From: ZC4RG29 sp964521255
Lineage (GTDB): Bacteria; Bacteroidota; Bacteroidia; Cytophagales; Cyclobacteriaceae
Reading direction: 5' to 3'
Length of the DNA: 64,000 nucleotides
Assembly: GCA_964521255.1 (NCBI GenBank)
Contig: CAZFRM010000014.1
Coordinates: 62,001-126,000 of the forward strand
Positions 9,235 to 17,542 of the stretch are shown one piece after another. How positions within the stretch are numbered: the stretch's first letter is position 1; each line of letters starts with the position of its first letter. A model generated the notes under the pieces. The model saw only the letters and a program-made list of their open reading frames with translations, made no database searches and was not told where the DNA came from. The translations under genes and the position numbers were made by a program.

Positions 9235-10248
9235 TTAAACTTTTACAGCCTTAACGGTCTTAATAATTCTGGCTGCAACCTTGTAAGGATCCGCCGAAGA
9301 ATTTGGACGTCTGTCTTCAAGGTATCCTTTCCAACCTCTTTCTACAGTTGCCAGAGGAATTCGGATGGAAGCGCCACGGTCTGATATGCCGAATGAAAAA
9401 TCATCAATGGAAGCGGTCTCATGCTTACCGGTTAGGCGAAGGTGATTGTCTGCACCGTAAACGGCAATGTGTTCTTTTATCACAGGACGGAAGGCTTCAC
9501 ATACTTTTTCGTACACTTCTTTACTGCCGGTAGTACGAAGAAGATTGTTTGAGAAGTTAGCATGCATACCAGAACCGTTCCAGTCGAGAGTGCCGAGCGG
9601 TTTGCAATGCCAGTTTACTGCAATGCCATATTTCTCGGCGGCTCTCTCAATGAGGAAACGGGCTACCCAAATCTGGTCGCCGGCTGACTTTGCACCTTTT
9701 GCGAAAATCTGGAATTCCCATTGGCCGGCAGCCACTTCAGAGTTAATACCTTCAACGTTTAAGCCTGCCTCAAGACAAAGATCAAGATGTTCTTCGATGA
9801 TATCGCGCCCGAAAGCATTCTTTGCCCCTACTGAACAATAATAAGGACCTTGAGGTCCGGGGAAACCGCTAGCCGGAAATCCAAGAGGTTTGTTTGTCTC
9901 AGGATTCCAAAGGAAATATTCCTGCTCGAAACCAAACCAAAAATCATTATCATCATCTTCAATAGTGGCGCGGCCATTCGATTCATGTGCCGTTCCATCT
10001 GCATTTAAAACTTCACTCATAACCAGGTAACCATTTTTACGCGCCGGGTCAGGGAAGAGTGCTACTGGTTTAAGGATACAGTCGGATGAACCACCGAGAG
10101 CTTGCTCCGTAGAGCTTCCGTCAAACGACCACAATGGACAATCAGATAATGTGCCACCAAAGTCAGAAACGATTTTCGTCTTGCTCCGAAGACTTTGAGT
10201 GGGCTTGTACCCATCCAACCAGATGTACTCAAGCTTTGTTTTAGCCAT
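9235..10248 (-). CDS. glnII: Glutamine synthetase, type II (GSII)
   Basis: ATP-dependent amidation of glutamate with ammonium in the cytosol, the entry step for nitrogen. Length 337 residues and sequence are those of the short eukaryote-like GSII class, not the 470-residue GSI or 700-residue GSIII: beta-grasp start LEYIWLDGYKPTQSLRSKTK, FDGSSTEQA, then the catalytic FGFEQEYFLW and the histidine/glutamate region GINSEVAAGQWEFQI, NWHCKPLGTLDWNGSGMHANFS, and GASIRIPL near the end. It follows the porin and amt genes on the same strand, separated from them by a hairpin. GSII is not adenylylated at the GSI tyrosine loop. Confidence 0.95.
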   Translation of the reverse strand: MAKTKLEYIWLDGYKPTQSLRSKTKIVSDFGGTLSDCPLWSFDGSSTEQALGGSSDCILKPVALFPDPARKNGYLVMSEVLNADGTAHESNGRATIEDDDNDFWFGFEQEYFLWNPETNKPLGFPASGFPGPQGPYYCSVGAKNAFGRDIIEEHLDLCLEAGLNVEGINSEVAAGQWEFQIFAKGAKSAGDQIWVARFLIERAAEKYGIAVNWHCKPLGTLDWNGSGMHANFSNNLLRTTGSKEVYEKVCEAFRPVIKEHIAVYGADNHLRLTGKHETASIDDFSFGISDRGASIRIPLATVERGWKGYLEDRRPNSSADPYKVAARIIKTVKAVKV

Positions 10249-10289
10249 AATTAAATAAGAGAATTTAAATTGTTGAACATTTTAGGATT

Positions 10290-10330
10290 GATAAACCTTT
10301 ACCCACCAATATATAGGGTAAAGGTTTATC
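10290..10330 (-). terminator. Hairpin between porin and glnII
   Basis: Perfect 15-bp inverted repeat (10290-10304 with 10316-10330) around an 11-base AT-rich loop. It sits 43 bases past the porin stop and 41 bases before glnII. There is no T run on the minus strand, so it may be a processing or attenuating hairpin and not a full terminator. Confidence 0.55.
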
Positions 10331-10373
10331 ACAGAATCAAATTGCCAGAATTTTAATTTAACCTGATTCTGAA

Positions 10374-11450
10374 TTAAAATTTGTAAACAGCTGCGAGGGT
10401 GAATGTGCTGAGTGATTTTGTGAGTGAATTACCATCAACAAAGAAATCATCAGACATGTTATCCACTCTGAATTCAGGAATTATCATCAGATTTCCAATC
10501 GAATAGTTGGCTGTAAAAGTGAGCGCCAAAACATTTCCGTCGCCATTGTCACCAAGACCAATTACGGTTGCATTTCCCTCCCCATCTGAAAGATAATACT
10601 CCTTCACCATGAAGTATTCACCTCTTAAGCCTAATGCAAAGTTGTCAGATAGAGAAATTTTAGGATATAAGGCAACACCAGAAAAACTGCCATCATCAGT
10701 TTTCTGCAATGAAGTATTAAGGCCCAGGTAGAATGACTTTGTCAGGTTCCACCCTGTTGTCAGGTCGATTTGGAAAGTGCTAGCGGCGCCATCAACTCCA
10801 GATTGATCTCCGGAAAGAACATTAAGCCAAACACCACCATTATCATTTGAATACCCCAACTGTGCACCCACCGTGTATGTATCAGTATCATTGAATTCGA
10901 CATGATCAGTAGCGTTCATGACGGCAAACTTACCAACCAGACCGCCGCCAAAATCAAAATCTGCTCTAAGACCGGTATGGCTGAATGGGCCATAAGAAAA
11001 CAGGTATGAGGTAGAATAGTGAAAATTTACGGTTGGTGAAATAACTTCATAACCCAGGAAAGTATTGAACTGCCCTAAATTCAGGGTTACAACCTTACCC
11101 AGTCTTACGTAAGCGTAAAGCTGGTTTATTATATGCTGGCTTGAATACTCACTGTTAAAAACAGCATCGACCCCTCGGGGTCCATAAACGAGGTCCGCTA
11201 CAAAACCAACTTTTTCACCACCATAAGACGCTATCAGGTTGGCCATACCAAGTCCGAATCCGTTCAGGTTCGCGAAGGCAGATTGGGGTTGTTGATCTGT
11301 ATCAGCACCAAATGATTTGTGAAAATAGGTGTCGATTGATCCTGCGATTGTAAACTGTGGAGCTTCTACTGTTGCTTCATCCTGTGCAAATGCCATGGGA
11401 CTGTACAATAAGCCAGTAAGCATTATAAAAAGTAATGATTTGATTTTCAT
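10374..11450 (-). CDS. Outer membrane beta-barrel porin (BBP2/OmpL-like)
   Basis: 358 residues. A signal peptide (MKIKSLLFIMLTGLLYSPMAFA, cleavage likely before QDE) leads into a series of alternating amphipathic beta strands ending in SLSTFTLAAVYKF, the terminal aromatic residue expected of an outer membrane barrel. Motifs such as GSIDTYFHKSFG and LNLGQFNTFLGYEVISPTVNFHYS are typical of the BBP2 putative porin family of Bacteroidota. Placed between amt and glnII, it is likely to help ammonium or small nitrogen solutes cross the outer membrane; that is inference from the neighbours. A terminator lies between it and amt. Confidence 0.82.
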   Translation of the reverse strand: MKIKSLLFIMLTGLLYSPMAFAQDEATVEAPQFTIAGSIDTYFHKSFGADTDQQPQSAFANLNGFGLGMANLIASYGGEKVGFVADLVYGPRGVDAVFNSEYSSQHIINQLYAYVRLGKVVTLNLGQFNTFLGYEVISPTVNFHYSTSYLFSYGPFSHTGLRADFDFGGGLVGKFAVMNATDHVEFNDTDTYTVGAQLGYSNDNGGVWLNVLSGDQSGVDGAASTFQIDLTTGWNLTKSFYLGLNTSLQKTDDGSFSGVALYPKISLSDNFALGLRGEYFMVKEYYLSDGEGNATVIGLGDNGDGNVLALTFTANYSIGNLMIIPEFRVDNMSDDFFVDGNSLTKSLSTFTLAAVYKF

Positions 11451-11494
11451 ATTCTGTATTTAAGTGTTTTAAGAGATTAGTCGGAGTAATCATA

Positions 11495-11519
11495 AAAAGC
11501 CGGGGTGATAAACCCCGGC
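11495..11519 (-). terminator. Terminator after amt
   Basis: GC-rich stem 11499-11519 (GCCGGGG with CCCCGGC, 7-bp loop) followed on the minus strand by TTTTTAT. It lies 17 bases past the amt stop and 48 bases before the porin start, so porin expression needs read-through or its own promoter. Confidence 0.85.
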
Positions 11520-11535
11520 ATAAAAATTTTCTAAA

Positions 11536-12873
11536 TTATTTTGATGGGAACGTTGAATAGTCAACCGGGTAAAGGTTTTCGCCATGCTGGCTGAAATCTG
11601 AACCAAGAACTTTTTCTTTTTCGTTCACACGCAAAGGAGAGATAAGGTCTGTGATCTTCAACAAGATCAGGGAACCACCGAAACTGTAAGCGACAACAAT
11701 AACCAGTGCTTTCAGGTGGGCTACAAAAAGAGCGGTTTCACCAAAGAAGAGACCGTTACCTGTAGTGTTACCGCTATTAACCGCAGTGTGTGCGAGAAGT
11801 CCGGTCATGACCATACCAACTGCTCCGCCAATTCCGTGACAAGGGAACACATCTAATGTATCTTCCAAAGAAGTTTTGGATTTCCAATGAACCACTACGT
11901 TACTTATTATAGAAGCGATGGTTCCAATGAATATGCTGGAAGGAACTGTTACAAAACCGGCAGCCGGTGTGATAGCCACAAGGCCTACAACTGCTCCGAT
12001 ACAGAAACCAATAGCGGATGGTTTTTTACCACGAACGCCATCCCAGAGAATCCATGCCAGACCTGCTGATGCAGATGCTGTATTGGTCGCTGCAAAAGCT
12101 GAAGCTGCAAGAGGACCTGCACTTAATGCGCTACCCGCATTGAAGCCGAACCAACCAAACCAGAGTAAGCCTGTTCCCAATAAAACAAAAGGAATATTGG
12201 CGGGTGAAATGTGAGCCTTCTGCTCGTCTTTATTTCTCAGGTAAATCGATGCTGCAAGTGCTGCAAAACCTGCTGACATGTGGACAACCGTTCCACCGGC
12301 AAAATCAAGAACTCCCATATTGAGCAGGAAACCGTCAGAATGCCATGTCATGTGTGCAAGTGGCGCATAGATAATTAAAGAGAAGAGTATGATGAAAATG
12401 ATATAAGACTTGAAGCGGATACGCTCAGCGAATGTACCGGTTATCAAGGCCGGTGTAATGATGGCAAATTTCAGTTGGAAAAAGGCGAATAATACCAGGG
12501 GTATGGTTCCCCAAACAGGTGCATCAAGCACACCTTTGAACATAAAGAAAGTGGAAGGGTCGCCTATGAAACCGCCGATATCGTCTCCGAAGGCAAGACT
12601 GAATCCAACTACGATCCACAACACACTGATCACCCCCATGGCAATAAAACTTTGAAGCATGGTGGAGATGATGTTCTTGGTATCGATCATACCACCGTAG
12701 AAGTAGGCAAGACCTGGAGTCATGAGTAATACAAGAGCGGCCGCACAAAGCATCCAGGCCGTATCGCCTGAATCAATACCCTCTGTATTAATCTGAGTAG
12801 GAACTGCGGGCATCAGCACCCCCAGTATACTCACGATAACAAGTACAGCTAAAAAGATAATTGATTTTTTCAT
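11536..12873 (-). CDS. amtB: Ammonium transporter (Amt/Rh family)
   Basis: 445 residues with an extra N-terminal membrane segment or signal (MKKSIIFLAVLVIVSILGVL) followed by 11 membrane spans. Family signatures are present: DTAWMLCAAALVLLMTPGLA, the ligand-site region FAERIRF, the stretch DFAGGTVVHMSAGFAALAAS with the first pore histidine, and FPCHGIGGAVGMVMTG with the second pore histidine. It conducts ammonium/ammonia through the inner membrane. No glnK (PII) gene follows, unlike the usual glnK-amtB pair; a porin and glutamine synthetase follow instead. Confidence 0.95.
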   Translation of the reverse strand: MKKSIIFLAVLVIVSILGVLMPAVPTQINTEGIDSGDTAWMLCAAALVLLMTPGLAYFYGGMIDTKNIISTMLQSFIAMGVISVLWIVVGFSLAFGDDIGGFIGDPSTFFMFKGVLDAPVWGTIPLVLFAFFQLKFAIITPALITGTFAERIRFKSYIIFIILFSLIIYAPLAHMTWHSDGFLLNMGVLDFAGGTVVHMSAGFAALAASIYLRNKDEQKAHISPANIPFVLLGTGLLWFGWFGFNAGSALSAGPLAASAFAATNTASASAGLAWILWDGVRGKKPSAIGFCIGAVVGLVAITPAAGFVTVPSSIFIGTIASIISNVVVHWKSKTSLEDTLDVFPCHGIGGAVGMVMTGLLAHTAVNSGNTTGNGLFFGETALFVAHLKALVIVVAYSFGGSLILLKITDLISPLRVNEKEKVLGSDFSQHGENLYPVDYSTFPSK

Positions 12874-13469
12874 TCATTTAAGGAGTTTAAGTTTTAGATA
12901 AGTTTTAGGAGCATCGAAGGTTCTGTCCTTAGAAACTTCGCCGGGGAGTCGATGGTAACTATGTATTCATATGATAAGCGTTAGGTTTAGGGTTGTTCTC
13001 ATTTGAACTCATCAAATTTTTACAGATTAGGGTTAAAAATGAATCAGTTTTTAATAAAAATTTACGAAATCGTTGTAGTCAGGTTAAATTTTTAACCTTG
13101 ATACCTAAAAAATCACAATTTTTTAACTTTTGATGGTTATTGTTGAACTTGCGCAACACGCCGCAATCTCATATTTGGCCAAAAAGATGTTACCCGATAT
13201 AAAATTTTGGCAAATGGAGGATATTCCTATAAAATTATCGAAGGGTAGAAGCCAAATGGCAGGAGAATGAAAAGGAATGTATTGGGTAAATGCCCAATTG
13301 ATGAAAAGTAGTGTACGATTTTATTAATGAGAGCAATCATTTTACTAAAACAAAACATTTTATCAACAGATATTAACCAATGTTGAAAAGTAGGCAATCG
13401 CAGTAGGCAAAATTACTAAGTAGCACTAAATCACTAAACGATTAATAAGTCACTTATCAATAGCACAAA
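12874..13469. other. 596-base gene-free stretch between amt and asnB
   Basis: AT-rich. It contains small palindromes, such as GGTTAAA/TTTAACC around 13083 and ATTGGG/CCCAAT near 13281-13300. It should carry the amt promoter and the asnB 3' end. I see no open frame with coding character, no TAnnTTTG box upstream of amt, and no RNA gene I can name. Confidence 0.5.
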
Positions 13470-15371
13470 TTAATTTGTAATGTGCTTCTTCCACCAATAT
13501 TGAAATACAATCAACGCCCAAATTCTGGCGTGAATATCACCTGGGTTGGATGAGAAAAGTTTGTTCTTCAGCACTTTGATTTCTTTTGGATTGAATATGC
13601 CCTGCGTTAAAATGAAATTGTCATCCAGAAGATCATTCATTATCATCGATTTCATTTCTTTTCGAAACCACTTGAGTAATGGAACTTCAAATCCCTTTTT
13701 CGGACGGTTGTATAATGGATCAGGGAGCAGTTCTCGAAAGGCATCCTGTAAAATTCTTTTACGAATGTTGTGATTGATTTTGTACTCCGCAGGAAGACTA
13801 AAAATGAAATTCACAACTTCATAGTCAAGAAAGGGAACACGCACTTCAAGACTATTTGCCATGCTCATGAGATCTACCTTTGTAAGCATATCATTTGAAA
13901 GTACAAGAGTGGCATCGGTCAGGAGAATTTCGTTGATGGTGCTTTCCGGGGAAAGATGGTTTAAAATCTTACTTTTTCGTGAAGTATATTCTTGCCGCAA
14001 AACTTTTTCTTTAGCCGCATCACTTAATATGCATAGAGCCTCTGTTTCTTTTGCAAATCCTGCCCAACGCCAATAACGATCCGAAAGTGCGAGTTTCATC
14101 CCCTCGCCAAAACGACTTATTTGTCGGAATTTATTTAAAAGAGCATTATTCCTCGATTGAGGAATGAACCGTAAGAGAGGCGCTATTCCTTTGGCGAGAT
14201 TTTCTTTCCAACCTGGATTCATAGACCGGAGAAAAGCTGCATGCTTATTATATCCTCCCAATAACTCATCGGCGCCATCACCGGACAGGGCTACCGTTGC
14301 ATGTTTGCGGGTTTCTTTGCTCAAAATGTAAACTGCAATAGCAGATGAATCAGCAAAAGGCTCATCAATGTAATTCAATATGGAGTGAAGATGTGCGTAC
14401 AGATCATCATTCGAGAGGGAAAATACTGTGTGATCAGTTTTAAAATGTTTTGCTACCAGTCTTGCATATTCGGTCTCGTCAAAAAACTTTTCATCGCTGA
14501 AGCCAATAGAGAAAGTATGAAGATCAGGTTTATGTTTGCTTGCCAAAGCTGTGATTACAGATGAGTCGATCCCGCCACTGAGAAAAGCGCCAAGGGGAAC
14601 ATCGGCAACCAGCCTTCGCTGTACGGATTGTTCGAGCAGTTCCTTAAGCTTTTGCTTAGCTTTTTCATAATCAGGGTAAGTATTTAATTCTTTACTGTAC
14701 GGAATTTCATAGTAGGTGTGTTCTTCAATTTTTTGACGGGTTATTTTCAGGAAGTGACCGGGAGGTAATTTTTTTACTTTGGTGAAAATTGTTGATGGAG
14801 CAGGGATGTAGTTTAGCTGGAGGTAAGTATAGAGTGAGGTGTAGTCAAGTTCTTTTTCAATTCCATATTTCAAAATGGCTTTCATCTCTGAAGCGAAGAT
14901 GAATTTGTCTTCATCAAATAAGTAAAGCAACGGCTTGATTCCGTAACGATCCCGCGCCAGGAACAGCGTTTGTTTCATTTTGTCATATACACAAAACGAA
15001 AAAAAACCATTTAGCCTGTTAAGGCATTGTTCCTTTTCCCTTATGTAAAGTTTGAGAAGTACTTCGGTATCACATTGTGAATGAAATAGTATTCCCTTAT
15101 CGATGAGTGATTTTCTGAGCTCTTGAAAATTAAATATCTCGCCATTGAAGACTATGCAATAGCGTCCTCCCTCATCCCACATCGGCTGATTTCCTGATTC
15201 ACTTGTATCTATAATAGAGAGCCTGCGATGCCCCAGGCCAATCCACTCATCAATATAAATATCCTGAAAATCCGGGCCACGCTTTTCCAGTGCCATGGTA
15301 GCGGCGGTAACATGGATCTTATTAAACTTTCCTACAAGATTAAAAGCAAAAACGCCGGTGATGCCACACAT
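13470..15371 (-). CDS. asnB: Asparagine synthetase, glutamine-hydrolysing
   Basis: 633 residues. Begins MCGITGVFAFN with the class II glutamine amidotransferase nucleophile Cys2; the amidotransferase domain continues with GHRRLSIID and CIVFNGEIFNF. The synthetase domain carries the PP-loop LGAFLSGGIDSSVITALAS near residues 255-275, followed by ALSGDGADELLGGY and VDLMSMANSLEVRVPFLD. It makes asparagine (or amidates a related acceptor) from aspartate, ATP and glutamine nitrogen. Some AsnB-like enzymes of this length act in surface polysaccharide loci, but here the neighbours are amt and glutamine synthetase, which suits nitrogen metabolism. Confidence 0.92.
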   Translation of the reverse strand: MCGITGVFAFNLVGKFNKIHVTAATMALEKRGPDFQDIYIDEWIGLGHRRLSIIDTSESGNQPMWDEGGRYCIVFNGEIFNFQELRKSLIDKGILFHSQCDTEVLLKLYIREKEQCLNRLNGFFSFCVYDKMKQTLFLARDRYGIKPLLYLFDEDKFIFASEMKAILKYGIEKELDYTSLYTYLQLNYIPAPSTIFTKVKKLPPGHFLKITRQKIEEHTYYEIPYSKELNTYPDYEKAKQKLKELLEQSVQRRLVADVPLGAFLSGGIDSSVITALASKHKPDLHTFSIGFSDEKFFDETEYARLVAKHFKTDHTVFSLSNDDLYAHLHSILNYIDEPFADSSAIAVYILSKETRKHATVALSGDGADELLGGYNKHAAFLRSMNPGWKENLAKGIAPLLRFIPQSRNNALLNKFRQISRFGEGMKLALSDRYWRWAGFAKETEALCILSDAAKEKVLRQEYTSRKSKILNHLSPESTINEILLTDATLVLSNDMLTKVDLMSMANSLEVRVPFLDYEVVNFIFSLPAEYKINHNIRKRILQDAFRELLPDPLYNRPKKGFEVPLLKWFRKEMKSMIMNDLLDDNFILTQGIFNPKEIKVLKNKLFSSNPGDIHARIWALIVFQYWWKKHITN

Positions 15372-15411
15372 GAGCTATGAGTTATCTAATGTGCTAATGT
15401 GCGGATTTTTT

Positions 15412-15726
15412 TTATCTAAGCCTTATGGTAAGTGCTTGTGACGGAGAAGAGGGAGCGTCATTTTTTGAACGACTAATTAAGTTTTGGTCTTGTTTTACTT
15501 TTTTGAGCAACACTTTTCCCTGCCCCGATTTTAGAAATTTTTCTCTTTTACGCGCTTGCGTTCGGGTATTAAATGACTCCACTGACAAGACTTCAAATGG
15601 TCTATATGGTTTGGTAGTTTTATTATATCCATTGTTATGCTGAGAAAACCTTCGATCAAAATTATCGGTCAACCCAACATAAATATAAGAACGGGTGAGA
15701 CTTGATATAGCATAGACAAAAAACAT
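15412..15726 (-). CDS. GIY-YIG nuclease family protein
   Basis: 104 residues. The start MFFVYAISSLTRSYIYVGLTDNFDRRFSQHN has the Y-x(10)-Y-V-G form of the GIY-YIG core, with catalytic arginine (DRRFSQHN) and a later KREKFLKSGQGK. Small single-domain members of this UvrC/Slx1-like family are very common in Bacteroidota and their cellular role is not settled. It lies next to a tRNA cluster, 20 bases from tRNA-Leu, a common place for mobile or recently gained genes. Confidence 0.85.
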   Translation of the reverse strand: MFFVYAISSLTRSYIYVGLTDNFDRRFSQHNNGYNKTTKPYRPFEVLSVESFNTRTQARKREKFLKSGQGKVLLKKVKQDQNLISRSKNDAPSSPSQALTIRLR

Positions 15727-15745
15727 GACAAGAGGATTATTAAAG

Positions 15746-15827
15746 TGCCGAAGGAGGGACTCGAACCCTCATGTCTTGCGACACACGCCCCTGAAACGTG
15801 CGTGTCTACCAATTTCACCACTTCGGC
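15746..15827 (-). tRNA. tRNA-Leu (anticodon CAG), copy 1
   Basis: Acceptor GCCGAAG pairs with CTTCGGC; long leucine-type variable arm TGTCGCAAGACA; anticodon loop TTCAGGG reads CAG; T arm GAGGG-TTCGAGT-CCCTC intact. CCA is not encoded. This is the ordinary copy of the pair. Confidence 0.95.
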
Positions 15828-15976
15828 AGGTTAAAAAGCTAATCGTTAAAGTTTAATGGGAATTATTTCCAATACCCAATGGCTCACAATATAGGAACAT
15901 TTGAGGTGAAGGTTTTAGGAATTTTTGAAACATGTGATTTAACGATAGTGGTATTGCTTGATTAAAGAAATTAAAG

Positions 15977-16098
15977 TGCCGAAGGAGGGACTCGAACCTG
16001 CCTGCCAGCCCTCAGGCCAGCGCGATGGCAGGCAGGCCCTCATGTCTTGCGACACACGCCCCTGAAACGTGCGTGTCTACCAGTTTCACCACTTCGGC
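15977..16098 (-). tRNA. tRNA-Leu (anticodon CAG), copy 2, interrupted in the T arm
   Basis: Matches copy 1 base for base except for one D-loop substitution and a 40-base insertion (15997-16036) exactly between the 5' strand of the T stem (GAGGG) and the T loop (TTCGAGT). Without the insert the gene would be 82 bases and fold normally. The insert is itself a hairpin, so the transcript would carry an extra stem-loop emerging where the T stem meets its loop. Whether it is processed, tolerated or dead cannot be judged from sequence. Confidence 0.8.
15997..16036. repeat. 40-bp GC-rich palindromic element inside tRNA-Leu
   Basis: Outer arms CCTGCCTGCCA and TGGCAGGCAGG (11 bp on the tRNA strand) are perfectly complementary around an 18-base GC-rich centre. 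It is far richer in G+C than its surroundings and looks like a short mobile palindromic unit. No second copy is seen in this window. Confidence 0.8.
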
Positions 16099-16109
16099 GG
16101 TTGAAAAAA

Positions 16110-16180
16110 GTTAATCGTTAAAAGTTAAATGTTAATGGGAAATACACCCCACCATTAACGTTTAACTTTTAACGATTAAC
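16110..16180. repeat. TTAAC-type 29-bp inverted repeat between tRNA genes
   Basis: Arms 16110-16138 and 16152-16180 are complementary over 29 bases with a single G-T mismatch, loop 13 bases. It fills nearly the whole gap between the interrupted tRNA-Leu and tRNA-Leu(GAG). A related partial sequence (TTAATCGTTAAA words) follows the first tRNA copy near 15835-15865. Confidence 0.75.
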
Positions 16181-16190
16181 CAAGAAAAAG

Positions 16191-16274
16191 TGCCCAGAAC
16201 TGGACTCGAACCAGCACACCCTTTCGGGCGCTACCACCTCAAAGTAGTGCGTCTACCAATTTCGCCACCTGGGC
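16191..16274 (-). tRNA. tRNA-Leu (anticodon GAG)
   Basis: Acceptor GCCCAGG pairs with TTCTGGGC end; anticodon loop TTGAGGT reads GAG; long variable arm GCGCCCGAAAGGGTGT; T arm CTGG-TTCGAGT-CCAG. 84 bases, no encoded CCA. Confidence 0.94.
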
Positions 16275-16372
16275 ATAAGCATTGTATTCTGTGTGAATGT
16301 AGTGTGTGTGCAATCTATGAAATTTCAGGGGCGACAAAAGTAAGAAAGCCATTAGACTTTGCAAAATTCAAA

Positions 16373-16759
16373 CTAAAGCAGACCCTTCATCAATAAAAAT
16401 CCTCCCCATACGGCTCCGATACCAATTACAAAACTACCGGCGCTATAAAGTATTGCCTCCAAAAAATTCCTTTGCTGTATAAGCATGAGGTTTTCCCATG
16501 TAAAAGCTGAAAACGTGGTGAACCCGCCACAAAAGCCAACACCGAGGAAGAGATTGATGAATTCCTGGTTTTCAATTTTTTTGGCTGAAACAGCATAGAC
16601 CATTCCTAAAAGTAAAGAGCCAATAATATTAATCAGGAAGGTCCCCAATGGAAAAACTTTTAGCATTGCAGCTTCATGAACGATCCTTGATAGACCGTAT
16701 CTGCTCATGCTACCAAAGAATCCGCCAAATCCTACGAACAAAAATTTTTGAAGACTCAT
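16373..16759 (-). CDS. crcB: Fluoride efflux transporter CrcB
   Basis: 128 residues with four membrane segments. Signatures of the Fluc/CrcB fluoride channel are present: GGFFGSMSRYGLSR near residues 12-25, GTFLINIIGSLLLG (the conserved asparagine), and GFCGGFTTFSAFTWE (the phenylalanine-rich fluoride path). It forms a dimeric fluoride export channel in the inner membrane. A single gene encodes it here, as in homodimeric types. The 41 bases to the next tRNA leave no room for a fluoride riboswitch. Confidence 0.93.
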   Translation of the reverse strand: MSLQKFLFVGFGGFFGSMSRYGLSRIVHEAAMLKVFPLGTFLINIIGSLLLGMVYAVSAKKIENQEFINLFLGVGFCGGFTTFSAFTWENLMLIQQRNFLEAILYSAGSFVIGIGAVWGGFLLMKGLL

Positions 16760-16800
16760 TCTTGTATAAAATATAGACCTCTGATTTCAGCTATTACCAG

Positions 16801-16872
16801 AGCCGGGAATGGGATTTGAACCCACGACCTGCTGTTTACGAAACAGCTGCTCTACCGCTGAGCTATCCCGGC
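16801..16872 (-). tRNA. tRNA-Thr (anticodon CGT)
   Basis: Acceptor GCCGGGA pairs with TCCCGGC; D arm GCTC-AGCGGTA-GAGC; anticodon stem GCTGT/ACAGC with loop TTCGTAA (CGT); T arm GTGGG-TTCAAAT-CCCAT. 72 bases, no encoded CCA. Confidence 0.93.
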
Positions 16873-16976
16873 AATGATCTTAATATCTGCAAGTGAGTCA
16901 ATAAACACTTATGACTTCACATCCAATGGTGAAATTTAAGTACAAAAACATAAATTGAATCGTTTTCTGAAAGAGT

Positions 16977-17414
16977 ATGCTCTCAAAAAAATGTAAATAC
17001 GCCATTCATGCCCTTGTTTATCTGGCAGAACGATATCAGCAGGGACCTGTTCATATCCAGGAAATCGCGGAAGAACAAAGAATTCCCAAGAAATTTCTTG
17101 AGGCAATTCTATTGGAACTCCGCAAAGCCCAGATTTTACATAGCAAGAAGGGCAAAGGAGGTGGGTACTACCTCTACAAAAAACCCGAGGATGTTAACCT
17201 TATTGAAATTATCCGGTTGATGGATGGGGCTATAGCCATGCTGCCCTGTGTTTCCCTGAATTACTATGAACCATGTGAGGAATGTATTAACGAACACCTT
17301 TGTGGAATTCGTGACGCTTTTTTGGGAGTGCGTGATGCAACTCTAAAAGTCCTATCCGAGCACACACTGGCACAAATTGTAAAGCTGAAGCGCAAGAAGC
17401 AATTGAAGCTGTAA
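16977..17414 (+). CDS. Rrf2 family transcriptional regulator
   Basis: 145 residues with the Rrf2 winged helix (YAIHALVYLAERY, then IQEIAEEQRIPKKFLEAILLELRKAQIL, wing GKGGGYYL). Cysteines at 91, 100, 103 and 109 lie in the position of the iron-sulfur ligands of IscR/NsrR-type members, so redox or iron-sulfur sensing is plausible. The peroxiredoxin gene starts 128 bases downstream on the same strand, which suggests oxidative stress control; that is inference. Confidence 0.9.
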   Translation: MLSKKCKYAIHALVYLAERYQQGPVHIQEIAEEQRIPKKFLEAILLELRKAQILHSKKGKGGGYYLYKKPEDVNLIEIIRLMDGAIAMLPCVSLNYYEPCEECINEHLCGIRDAFLGVRDATLKVLSEHTLAQIVKLKRKKQLKL

Positions 17415-17542
17415 TTTTTGTACAATACCGAAACAAAATGCTTCGATTTCATGTATGCTTAATTAACGTATGCTTTTTAATATCCGGGCCCTTGCTCCCA
17501 TCTTAAAGCAAATTCAATTTTAAACCAATAAAATAAATAATT

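Noticed and set aside
16190..16396. Plus-strand open frame starting MPRTGLEPAHPFGRYHLKVV
   Set aside because: It is the antisense translation of tRNA-Leu(GAG), a well-known false gene, and overlaps crcB.
16760..16800. Fluoride riboswitch upstream of crcB
   Set aside because: Only 41 bases separate crcB from tRNA-Thr and no pseudoknot-like motif is visible.
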